Part shown: piece after piece, positions 56,329 through 64,000 of the stretch
How positions within the stretch are numbered: position 1 is the stretch's first letter
How the letters are laid out: each line of letters starts with the position of its first letter
NCBI GenBank assembly: GCA_039028935.1
Contig: JBCCHD010000005.1
Span: 1-64,000 of the forward strand
DNA: 64,000 bases
Direction of reading: 5' to 3'
DNA from: Pseudomonadota bacterium
GTDB lineage: Bacteria > Pseudomonadota > Gammaproteobacteria > Steroidobacterales > SZUA-146
The notes under the pieces: generated by a model
The model's database searches: none
Told to the model about the DNA's origin: nothing
The model's input: the letters and a program-made list of their open reading frames with translations, nothing else
Made by a program: the position numbers and the translations under genes

Positions 56329-57549
56329 TCAATTATTGTTGATGGGGTCGTAGTTGCTCTCGGTGAATTGACAAATAAACGATCGCGGTACCTCTAACCC
56401 ATCAGCGATCTGATCAAGAACCGCTCGCTCAGCATTGACCATCGGACCTTCGGCTTTTGCCACGACACACAGATCGCGTAGCACCTGCATACGCTGCGTC
56501 ATACTCGCATTGTCCTTCACCGCCGATACGCGACCGGGCAACTCTCGCTCGATGCGCTCGACGCTCAACCGGTCAGAAAACGCATCGCGCCCAAAAAACT
56601 GCTCGAACACCTCGATCTCTTTTTCCGAAATTCCATCCGCGGCATCCGCCACCACGACCGCGCCGGCAAACAGCAGCCGACGCATTGCCTCGGCGGTGTC
56701 GGTACGACCCTCGATGTAACTCGGCTCCATCAAACTCATTACGCCTTGCACGGCTACTTCAAGATCGTGCTTATTCATACCGCCTGGCACTGCCAGCTCA
56801 GATTCGTGGAAATACTTGAGCGCCTTGACGCGTAAGGGACTGAAAGGATGTGTGGAGAACCAGTCTTCCTGCGGCGCGTTATTGCCAGGCGCGGTGTCTT
56901 CCACCTGCATTTCATCCACTTGTTGCAGAAAGTCATTGAAACTAAATTCCACCACTTTCGACGTTAACCCTGAGGCCAATTTGAACAGCGCCTTGGCCAC
57001 CCCATTGAGGTCCTGCGCGCAGTGTGCGCCAGCCCGATCTGCCGAAATTTCGGCATAGCGAGACCAGGTAAACAAATCGAGCGCCAGTTTAGGATCCGGC
57101 CGTGCTTGGCCATTGAGCAGGTAGCCAATGGGAATGTCATGATGTCGATAGACGTGATGACCGAACTCGTGGCCAATCACAAAGCGCAACTCACTTCCTT
57201 CAAACGCCTCGAGCAGGCTAGACGAGAACATCACGAAAAGCTGATCGTTCTCAGGCTTGAAACAGGCCGCGTTAAACTGAGGACTCGAATAGACATACAG
57301 CTCATGCGGGATCTTCATCTCGAGCAGCTCAATACACTCGTCTGCCATACGATGAACTTCAGGCGCCATGCGCCGACTCAGTCGGACAGACGTGCCAAGA
57401 AGGCGTCGCCGCGTACCAATCGGGCCCTCTTCCTCGCGCTTAGCGATGAACTCATTAACCTTCTTCACATCATTGTTCTCGAGCAATGATTGATACATCG
57501 ACAGGTCGTTGTCACAGCGAATCTGATGTGGAGTAATTGCAGCGGTCAT
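56329..57549 (-). CDS. Soluble M48-family metallopeptidase with TerB-like C-terminal domain
   Basis: A 406-residue protein. The zinc site is HEFGHH with His127, Glu128 and His131; the third ligand is Glu167 in AEISADRAG, the M48 (HtpX/Ste24) arrangement. Unlike HtpX, no membrane helix or signal peptide is visible, so it is probably cytosolic. Residues 290-400 are helical and acidic, with DAADGISEKEIEVFEQFF and EGPMVNAERAVLDQIADGL, resembling the two TerB-like (tellurite-resistance) EF-hand-type helices. Target proteins are unknown. Convergent with the small secreted gene. Confidence 0.85.
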   Translation of the reverse strand: MTAAITPHQIRCDNDLSMYQSLLENNDVKKVNEFIAKREEEGPIGTRRRLLGTSVRLSRRMAPEVHRMADECIELLEMKIPHELYVYSSPQFNAACFKPENDQLFVMFSSSLLEAFEGSELRFVIGHEFGHHVYRHHDIPIGYLLNGQARPDPKLALDLFTWSRYAEISADRAGAHCAQDLNGVAKALFKLASGLTSKVVEFSFNDFLQQVDEMQVEDTAPGNNAPQEDWFSTHPFSPLRVKALKYFHESELAVPGGMNKHDLEVAVQGVMSLMEPSYIEGRTDTAEAMRRLLFAGAVVVADAADGISEKEIEVFEQFFGRDAFSDRLSVERIERELPGRVSAVKDNASMTQRMQVLRDLCVVAKAEGPMVNAERAVLDQIADGLEVPRSFICQFTESNYDPINNN

Positions 57550-57779
57550 AATTATCTATCGCCCTCGAATAGGTGTCCCGGAGGAGATGGTTGCCCCAGG
57601 CATCGACCTCTTCTCATTCGGAACTGTCAGCGTGCCGAGGCAGATGGTTGCAGTCGCGCGTTTCATCGACACCCCAGGTTCGACAAACAGTACTGCACCA
57701 GGAGACAAAAAGTAAACAAAGGTGTTGCTATTCGACAGAACTGCACGGACACTTGGTGTCCCCAATTTAGGTACCACCA

Positions 57780-58808
57780 ATGTCCCAGCCCGTCATCCGT
57801 TACGCCTTCGATCAAGCACCTGCCGTTGGAGACGCGACTGAGATCTTTCCAGGATTACTCTGGGCGCGCCTCGGTCTGCCAATGGCACTTGACCACATCA
57901 ATGTGTGGATTTCGCGCAGTGATCAGCAGAGCGTCATTATCGACACGGGCATCAATACGCGCACATCCAAAGAGACCTGGCAAACGCTGTTCAGTAAGTA
58001 TGTTGCACCTCGAACTCTTGCGAAAGTCGTCGCAACACACCTCCATCCTGATCACGTTGGCCTCGCTGGCTGGCTCACACGCGAGCATGATTGTGAGCTG
58101 TATATGACACGCAGCGAATACCTTTTGTGTCGCACACTGTGTTTTGACAGCAGTCTTGAGATACCCGAGGAAGCACTGGCGTTTTATCGTGCGGCGGGCA
58201 TTACCGAGGAACAGCTCAAACTCTACTCCTCCATGTACGGCGGGTTCGGCAGAGCAGTCACCCCGCTACCTCAGTCGTATCGACGACTCCAAGAAGGCGA
58301 CACACTCGATCTATGCGACGAAACCTGGACGATATTGGTGGGCAATGGCCATTCACCGGAGCACGCCTGCCTCTTTAACGCCGAACGCAACGTGCTCATT
58401 AGCGGCGATCAAATTCTGCCACGAATCTCATCCATTATCGCCGTGTGGCCGACCGAGCCCGAAGCGGATCCGCTGGGCGACTGGCTCCAATCGTGCCGAC
58501 GATTCGCACACGACGTGGCCGCGGACACGCTCGTACTACCCTCGCACGGCCTACCCTTTTATGGCGCGCCCGCCAGGCTTCGTCAACTCATTGATCATCA
58601 CGAATCCTCGCTAGAGCAGCTCTTCGCTCGCTGCTCCACGCCACAACGAGCAATCGATGTCTTTGACGTGCTCTTTCACTCCGCGATCGACGACAGCAAC
58701 CGGGTGATGGCGGTTGGCGAAACGATGGCCCATTTTAATCACCTGCGGCATCAAGGGCGCATCGAGCGCGAGCGAATTGACGGCGTCGATTGGTACCACA
58801 GTCGATAG
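57780..58808 (+). CDS. Metallo-beta-lactamase fold hydrolase
   Basis: A 342-residue MBL-fold protein. The metal motif is THLHPDHVG with His87, His89, Asp91 and His92; further ligands are His in GNGHSPEH near residue 190, Asp in ISGDQ near residue 210 and His in LPSHGLP near residue 255. The C-terminal 80 residues include a helical segment like those of glyoxalase II-like/LACTB2 proteins. No signal peptide. Substrate unknown. The region 57550-57779 between it and the M48 gene has no gene I trust. Confidence 0.88.
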   Translation: MSQPVIRYAFDQAPAVGDATEIFPGLLWARLGLPMALDHINVWISRSDQQSVIIDTGINTRTSKETWQTLFSKYVAPRTLAKVVATHLHPDHVGLAGWLTREHDCELYMTRSEYLLCRTLCFDSSLEIPEEALAFYRAAGITEEQLKLYSSMYGGFGRAVTPLPQSYRRLQEGDTLDLCDETWTILVGNGHSPEHACLFNAERNVLISGDQILPRISSIIAVWPTEPEADPLGDWLQSCRRFAHDVAADTLVLPSHGLPFYGAPARLRQLIDHHESSLEQLFARCSTPQRAIDVFDVLFHSAIDDSNRVMAVGETMAHFNHLRHQGRIERERIDGVDWYHSR

Positions 58809-58942
58809 AAGCACTGGCCACCAGGCGTTACACTCCCAGTCTTGCGTTTGTCCGTTCGACCACTAAGGATTTCAGCGGTCGCGTCACGGACGTTGCGGTG
58901 TACAATTAGTGGACCGACTCCACACCCCCTACCGCACCGACC

Positions 58943-60745
58943 ATGACGAATCAGACTAACCGCGTTCCGACCGGCTCATCTTTTGAAGCATTGCGCCAAC
59001 TGCTGGTTTATGCCACCGCATTTCGCCGACGCATTCTGCTGGCCTCGCTGTGTTCATTTATCAACAAAGTGCTCGATGTGATGCCCGAGTTGCTGATTGG
59101 CGTTGCCATCGACGTCGTGATTCGTCAGCAGGACTCGTTCTTAGCAAGCCTCGGTGTTCGTGATCCGTTTCATCAGCTTCTGATTCTTGGATTTGCCACT
59201 TTGCTGGTGTGGGCAGGCGAATCGTTATTTGAGTATTTATTCCTCGTGCTGTGGCGCAACCTAGCACAAGATCTGCAGCATCATCTCCGTCTTGACGCCT
59301 ATCACCATGTCCAGCATCTTGACCTTCAGTACTACGACCAAAGCTCCACCGGCAATCTGGTGTCGATTCTCAACGATGATGTCAATCAACTAGAGCGGTT
59401 TTTCAACGGCGGCGCGAATAGCCTCATTCAGATTCTGACGGCCGTGGTGATCGTCGGCGCGATATTTTTCATACTATCGCCCACGATCGCACTCATAGCG
59501 TTTAGCCCGATTCCGATCATCATACTCGGTGCGTTTTTCTTCCAGCGACGCGCGCAGCCGCTGTATGCCGACGTGCGCGAAAAAGTGGGCGACCTGAGTG
59601 CACGACTGGAAGCCAACCTCGCTGGCATTCAAACCATCAAGAGTTTTACCACCGAAGCGTTTGAGCACGCCAATCTTAGCCGTGACAGCAAACGCTATGT
59701 CGAGGCCAACCGCCGGGCGATACGGGTCAGCTCCGCCTTCATTCCAATAATCCGCATGGCGATTCTCGCCGGCTTTCTCGCTACGCTACTCCTGGGCGGT
59801 TGGATGGCGATTCAGGGCGATCTGCAGGTCGGCAGCTATGGGGCGCTCGTTTTTCTCACACAGCGACTGCTTTGGCCACTCACCGGCTTGGCCGAAGTGG
59901 TCGATCTGTTTGAGCGGGCTATGGCCTCGTCGAATCGTATTTTGAGCCTGATTCGAGCAGACTCACCAATCCGAGATCGCGCAAACGCCGTGAATCTCAA
60001 TCAACCCAGCGGCGCCGTGCAGTTTAGCGGCGTCCATTTCAGCTATCGCGACGATCTACCCGTTTTGCAAAACCTGACGTTGAGCATCCCCGCTGGCAGC
60101 ACGGCCGCGTTCGTCGGTGCCACCGGATCGGGTAAAAGCACGTTAGTCAAACTCTTATTGCGCTTCTATCAACCGGATCAAGGACACATTCAAATTGACG
60201 ACATACCCCTCAATGACATCAAGCTCAATAGCCTTCGGGGCCATATAGGGCTGGTTGCGCAGGACAGTTATCTTTTCCCAGGAAGCATCGCGCAAAACGT
60301 CGCCTACGGTGAGGCTGAGCCAGATGAGCAGCGCCTGGCGGATGCCGCTCGCACTGCCGGCGCAACGGAGTTTATTGAGCGCTTTCCGGAGGGACTGGCG
60401 ACCCGTGTCGGTGAGCGCGGCCAGCGATTGTCTGGCGGTCAGCGCCAGCGCCTAGCCATTGCACGCGCGCTTTATAAAGACGCCCCAATTCTAATTTTGG
60501 ATGAAGCGACGTCCGCCGTGGACAACGAAACCGAAGCCGCCATACAGCGAGCGCTGCAGGCGGTATCGAAAAATCGCACCACGCTTATCGTGGCCCACCG
60601 TCTCTCGACGATCGTTCACGCCGACTGCATTTATGTTATGGATCGGGGTAAGATAGTCGACACCGGCACACATGAAGAGCTGATAAATCGACCGGGCATC
60701 TACCAGTCACTGTGGCAGGTTCAGACCGGCCTGCCGCTTTATTAA
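58943..60745 (+). CDS. ABC exporter, fused membrane and ATPase domains
   Basis: A 600-residue half-transporter. The first 340 residues hold six membrane helices of the exporter type; Walker A is GATGSGKS at 392-399, the signature is LSGGQRQR near residue 500 and Walker B is ILILDEATSA near residue 515, followed by the H-loop AHRLST. It resembles the MsbA/LmrA/multidrug group and would act as a homodimer in the inner membrane. The substrate cannot be told. A 34-base gap separates it from the GST-like gene. Confidence 0.93.
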   Translation: MTNQTNRVPTGSSFEALRQLLVYATAFRRRILLASLCSFINKVLDVMPELLIGVAIDVVIRQQDSFLASLGVRDPFHQLLILGFATLLVWAGESLFEYLFLVLWRNLAQDLQHHLRLDAYHHVQHLDLQYYDQSSTGNLVSILNDDVNQLERFFNGGANSLIQILTAVVIVGAIFFILSPTIALIAFSPIPIIILGAFFFQRRAQPLYADVREKVGDLSARLEANLAGIQTIKSFTTEAFEHANLSRDSKRYVEANRRAIRVSSAFIPIIRMAILAGFLATLLLGGWMAIQGDLQVGSYGALVFLTQRLLWPLTGLAEVVDLFERAMASSNRILSLIRADSPIRDRANAVNLNQPSGAVQFSGVHFSYRDDLPVLQNLTLSIPAGSTAAFVGATGSGKSTLVKLLLRFYQPDQGHIQIDDIPLNDIKLNSLRGHIGLVAQDSYLFPGSIAQNVAYGEAEPDEQRLADAARTAGATEFIERFPEGLATRVGERGQRLSGGQRQRLAIARALYKDAPILILDEATSAVDNETEAAIQRALQAVSKNRTTLIVAHRLSTIVHADCIYVMDRGKIVDTGTHEELINRPGIYQSLWQVQTGLPLY

Positions 60746-60779
60746 TGTTGCGCCGTTTGGTGTTTGTTTAGGGGGATCC

Positions 60780-61511
60780 ATGCTGACACTCTATCAATTT
60801 GAACCGAAATACGGCCTGCCTAACGTCAGCCCCTTTTGCATGAAAGTGGAATGCTATCTGCGTATGGCCAACATTCCGTATTCGATGCAGATCATCAAAG
60901 ATCCCCGCAAAGCACCCAAGACCAAGCTCCCCTTTATACGCGATAAAGACAAAACCATCGCGGATTCCAGCTTCATACTGGAATATCTTGAACGCACATA
61001 TAACGTCACTCTCGATCATGATCTAAGCGCGCAGAAGAAAGGGATTGCGCGTGCGCTAACCGGAGCGCTCGAAGAGCGGCTTTACTTTGCTTTGGTCTAC
61101 AGCCGCTGGATCGACGACGCGAACTGGCCGCGCATCAAAGATACGTGGTTTAATGATTTACCCTTTATCGCCCGTTCTTTTGTGCCCAACGTAGTGCGCA
61201 AAGGCGTTGCCAACAGCCTCAAAGGTCACGGCATCGCGCTGCACGCACCAGACGAGATTTATCACATTGGCGTGCGCGATCTGCAGGCGTTGGTAGACGT
61301 GTTAGGCGATCAGCGCTTTATGCTCGGAAACTCACCGTCCAGTGTGGATGCGGTTGCGTTCTCCTTTGTGGCCAATATCTTGTATACGCCGTTCACCGGC
61401 CCACTCTTTGATTTTGTTATAGACCAGCCGACACTCACTCAGTATTGTCAGCGTATGGGCAAAACCGTGTTTTCGGAATTTGCCGTGTTCCAGCACCCGG
61501 TTGGCGAGTAG
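60780..61511 (+). CDS. Glutathione S-transferase-like protein (metaxin/Fax type)
   Basis: A 243-residue protein with a GST N-terminal thioredoxin-like domain (residues 1-75) and an all-helical C-terminal domain. The segment NVSPFCMKVECYLRMANIPY matches the metaxin/Tom37/failed-axon-connections pattern better than typical bacterial GSTs; Cys20 sits where catalytic Cys or Ser occurs in other GSTs. The C-terminal part has SSVDAVAFSFVANILYTP. GGGGG lies before the ATG. It follows the ABC exporter closely and may be co-transcribed. Function is unknown. Confidence 0.85.
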   Translation: MLTLYQFEPKYGLPNVSPFCMKVECYLRMANIPYSMQIIKDPRKAPKTKLPFIRDKDKTIADSSFILEYLERTYNVTLDHDLSAQKKGIARALTGALEERLYFALVYSRWIDDANWPRIKDTWFNDLPFIARSFVPNVVRKGVANSLKGHGIALHAPDEIYHIGVRDLQALVDVLGDQRFMLGNSPSSVDAVAFSFVANILYTPFTGPLFDFVIDQPTLTQYCQRMGKTVFSEFAVFQHPVGE

Positions 61512-61598
61512 CGACCGCTCGGCGCAACCACTGACAGCATCGTCATTCGATGCGAATAACGGCTAATTTTGACATAAGCCCATTACCGTCTGATTGAA

Positions 61599-61616
61599 GT
61601 GTGAGACTACTCACAC
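61599..61616. promoter_or_regulatory. CRP-type palindrome upstream of the cNMP-gated MscS gene
   Basis: GTGTGAGACTACTCACAC contains TGTGA-N6-TCACA exactly, with symmetric G/C ends. Its centre is 84 bases before the ATG. The core promoter between is not obvious. Confidence 0.6.
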
Positions 61617-61691
61617 TGCCCTTGAGCCACTTGACGTAACGTTAGCCCTATCGACGCATTCGCCGTTTCGCAAGTTTGCTTTAAGAACGTT

Positions 61692-63149
61692 ATGGCTCAA
61701 CAACAATCTGTCAGCGCCCGTATTCTGCTCGCGCCTGCTTTAATGGTGGTGGGCTTTTTCCTCATTCAGCGCAATCTGGACAGCCTCGCTCAACAGTTGG
61801 CCGCGGTGGGTGTGCACCCTGGCGGCGATGTGCTACGCAAAACCGTCGGCATGGGCCTATGGATGGCAAGCGCCCTGTTGATCAGTCGCTCGCTGCTCGC
61901 GTTGCTGCTGCACCCGTTTAGTCGCGCCCGCACCGGACAAGACGCTCCCGCTATTCTCGTTAACTGCATTTACGCCGTTGTATTTATTGCGGGCGGATTC
62001 ATGTCCGTGCATTTTGTTCTCGAAAAACCCGTCGGCGCACTCATGGCCACATCCGGCCTGGTGACTTTGATTATCGGCCTTGCAATACGCGACATGATTG
62101 CTGACTTTTTCTCCGGCCTGGCCATCAATTTTGAACGCCCCTATTCGATCGGTGACTGGATTGAACTCGAACCAGGCCTGGTTGGCAAAGTGTCCGAACT
62201 CAACTGGCGATCGACGCGCTTAGTCACCTTGTCACAACGCACAGTGATCGTACCAAATAATAATTTCGCCGCTCGCCAGTTTGTGAATTACAGTCTACCC
62301 AGACGCAGCTATCGTGAGTCGTTGGACATCACGCTAAACTACACCGCCGATCCAGATCGAATTACCAATATTCTCCAGTCTGCGATCAGCGCGACGTCCG
62401 GCCTGGTTGAAGGCGGCGACCACAATGTCCGTATTAAGAATTTTTCAGAACGCGGCGTGGAGTATCAGATTCGATTCTGGATCGATGACTTGGCGTCGCG
62501 CGTTGGACTTCGCCACAAACTGGCCGCGAACGTGCTGCGTTATTTAAGTCAAGCGGGCGTATCGATTCCGTATCAGCAACAAGAAATTCTCATTACACGC
62601 GACCGACGCGCTCGACAGGAGCGTCGAATCGATGCAAAACGTTTGCTATCGCGCATTGACTGGTTGGAGCCATTAAAAGATCACGAGCTCGAACAGCTTG
62701 CGCAGGTTGCTCAGCCTCATGATTTCGATAAAGGTACGATCATCTTCAACGAAGGCGAGGATGGCGACAGTCTGTATCTGGTTGTGGAGGGCATTGCCAA
62801 CGTGCGCACAGGCACGAACGGCTCTTCAAAAATGGTGGGCAAAATTGAGCCTGGTCAAGCGCTCGGAGAAATGTCAGTGCTAACCGGCGCCCCTCGCCGA
62901 GCATCCGTAACCGCCGACACCCATGTACACGCATTGTCCATTCACCGTGACGACCTTGAGCCGATCTTACGAGCACGGCCAGAAATCGCGCAGGAATTGG
63001 GCAACCTCATGGCGGTACGGGTACGCGCCATGAACGCGCGTAGCTTCGCCCACACACATGCCACGACACTCGATGACGATCACTCGTTGGCCAAGCAACT
63101 CGCCAACAAGATCAGTCAGTTTTTTGGCATCGGTGGCGCCACGCACTGA
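61692..63149 (+). CDS. Cyclic nucleotide-gated MscS-type channel
   Basis: A 485-residue inner-membrane channel. Residues 10-155 hold about four hydrophobic helices; the MscS pore/vestibule region follows with GLAIRDMIADFFSGLAINFERP and IGDWIELEPGLVGKVSEL near residues 130-170, including the MscS-type PNNNFAARQFVN. Residues 320-440 form a cyclic nucleotide-binding domain with the GEMSVLTGAPRRASV phosphate-binding cassette near residue 395. This is the bCNG subgroup of MscS. An ATG without a strong ribosome-binding site. A CRP-type palindrome lies upstream. Confidence 0.9.
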   Translation: MAQQQSVSARILLAPALMVVGFFLIQRNLDSLAQQLAAVGVHPGGDVLRKTVGMGLWMASALLISRSLLALLLHPFSRARTGQDAPAILVNCIYAVVFIAGGFMSVHFVLEKPVGALMATSGLVTLIIGLAIRDMIADFFSGLAINFERPYSIGDWIELEPGLVGKVSELNWRSTRLVTLSQRTVIVPNNNFAARQFVNYSLPRRSYRESLDITLNYTADPDRITNILQSAISATSGLVEGGDHNVRIKNFSERGVEYQIRFWIDDLASRVGLRHKLAANVLRYLSQAGVSIPYQQQEILITRDRRARQERRIDAKRLLSRIDWLEPLKDHELEQLAQVAQPHDFDKGTIIFNEGEDGDSLYLVVEGIANVRTGTNGSSKMVGKIEPGQALGEMSVLTGAPRRASVTADTHVHALSIHRDDLEPILRARPEIAQELGNLMAVRVRAMNARSFAHTHATTLDDDHSLAKQLANKISQFFGIGGATH

Positions 63150-63235
63150 CACAAAGCGCCGCTGTGGCCTTGAGCCTGGATCAGGAATCCAAGGTAGACA
63201 CCATGGCGGCCATCACGGCGCATCAGCGCCTTGCA

Positions 63236-64000
63236 TCAACGGTCTACCGAGCGGCGATCGAACTCACGACTAACATTGATCGCCACGGCAGCTAATCCCG
63301 CCAGCAGCACGACCGTTACCGCCGTGATGCCGCCAATGGTCAGCCCCCCAAACTTAAGCCCGGTAAACAGCCACCCGCCCGCGAGATCGCCGGCACGCAC
63401 CAACGAGGTGTCGATAAAGTTCTTTGCCTTGTACTTCTGTTCGCGGTCAACCACGCTGAACAACATGTCGTAACACGGCTTCATGGTGCCAAACTGGGCG
63501 GCACGAAGCACCACTTGGGCCACAGCGATGGTCATCACGGCCGGCCAAACGCCAAGCACAATCACACCCGCGATAATCGCCGCAGTACTGCCGCCATAAG
63601 CGCCACTGACGCCAAATCGACGTACTAACCAACTGGTAGCAAAGAACTGAAAAAGCAGCGCACAAACATTGATCACCAGATTGATTCGCGCGAAGAATTG
63701 CGTACGCTGTAATGAGTCGGTGAGTAGTTCGCTCACGAGATTTTGCTGAATAAAATACAACAGCGAGGCGATCAACGTGTACAGCAATGAGATCACGGCG
63801 ATCTTACCCAGGTAGCGCGATTGGGCGAGTGCCGTTACACCGGCAAAGATGCCCCCCTTCTCTGTCTCGCCTGACTCGCTGACGGTTTGCCGCTCCTTTT
63901 TGGCCTGACGGTCCTCGTACGTGAGCAAAACGGCCGCGCACAAAGCGACGACAATCAGCAGTATCGCCGCCATGAGCAGCAAACTGCGAATACCGATGAG
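63236..64000 (-). CDS. Nucleotide-translocase-like (NTT/MFS) carrier, C-terminal part
   Basis: The gene runs out of the window at 64000; the last 254 codons are present. At least six hydrophobic helices are visible, with charged loops such as YEDRQAKKERQTVSES and the segment FVVDREQKYKAKNFIDTSLVRAGDL (quoted in part: DREQKYKAKNFIDTS), which resembles the C-terminal half of NTP/NDP exchange and related MFS carriers of the Npt1 type. In free-living bacteria such proteins are of unclear substrate. The frame is open to the edge, so the N-terminal half lies outside. Converges with the MscS gene. Confidence 0.75.
   Translation of the reverse strand, partial: LIGIRSLLLMAAILLIVVALCAAVLLTYEDRQAKKERQTVSESGETEKGGIFAGVTALAQSRYLGKIAVISLLYTLIASLLYFIQQNLVSELLTDSLQRTQFFARINLVINVCALLFQFFATSWLVRRFGVSGAYGGSTAAIIAGVIVLGVWPAVMTIAVAQVVLRAAQFGTMKPCYDMLFSVVDREQKYKAKNFIDTSLVRAGDLAGGWLFTGLKFGGLTIGGITAVTVVLLAGLAAVAINVSREFDRRSVDR

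Noticed and set aside
57556-57780. 74-codon minus-strand frame between the M48 and MBL genes
   Set aside because: It would start with TTG at the MBL start codon without a ribosome-binding site, and resembles no family.

Overview
The window reads as chromosome of a gammaproteobacterium. The evidence is the gene order fur-recN-nadK-hrcA-grpE-dnaK-dnaJ-dapB-carA-carB-greA-yhbY-rlmE-ftsH-folP-glmM-tpiA-secG-tRNA-Leu, a classical gammaproteobacterial block, followed by smpB-ssrA and a 14-gene nuo operon lying between tRNA-Leu and tRNA-fMet and running towards rimP. The presence of hrcA, the nuo operon in the secG/rimP gap, a PEP-CTERM protein and a dockerin-tailed secreted protein point to the Xanthomonadales/Chromatiales/Woeseiales side of the class rather than to enterics. 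That placement is inference; no rRNA is present.

Layout. 1-16.9 kb (minus strand): start of rimP, a hairpin-rich leader, initiator tRNA-Met, respiratory complex I genes nuoN to nuoA, tRNA-Leu(GAG), secG and tpiA. 17-33.4 kb (minus, except yhbY): glmM, folP, ftsH, rlmE, greA, carB, carA, dapB and the heat-shock group dnaJ, dnaK, grpE, hrcA. 33.6-40.6 kb: nadK, recN, fur, bamE, rnfH, ratA, an NSS-family transporter, smpB and the tmRNA gene. The complex I genes are tightly packed and several overlap, so they are very probably one transcript. dnaK has a good sigma-32-type promoter.

40.5-64 kb is different: genes are mostly single, often divergent, and many products are exported or membrane-bound. 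It begins with a diverged tandem duplication of the tmRNA 3' end, its terminator and about 80 bp beyond. Then come an anchored protein of unknown function, a DinB-superfamily DUF1569 protein, a PEP-CTERM protein behind a near-perfect sigma-54 promoter and a CRP-type dyad, a 1241-residue secreted protein built on a 248-residue super-repeat with a calcium-binding/dockerin tail, a divergently encoded membrane HTH-TPR protein, a GNAT acetyltransferase, a TMEM175-like channel, a truncated bacterial photolyase-related protein, an M60/ImpA-type lipoprotein metallopeptidase, a small cysteine-rich secreted protein, a soluble M48 peptidase with a TerB-like tail, an MBL hydrolase, an ABC exporter, a metaxin/Fax-like GST, a cyclic-nucleotide-gated MscS channel behind a second CRP-type dyad, and the end of a nucleotide-translocase-like carrier.

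No CRISPR array, transposase, integrase, restriction system or rRNA gene was seen. The strongest leads are the 248-residue super-repeat protein with its divergent membrane regulator, the sigma-54/CRP-controlled PEP-CTERM gene, the CRP-type dyad in front of a cNMP-gated MscS channel, the duplicated tmRNA 3' end, and hrcA lacking a nearby CIRCE but carrying a different inverted repeat.
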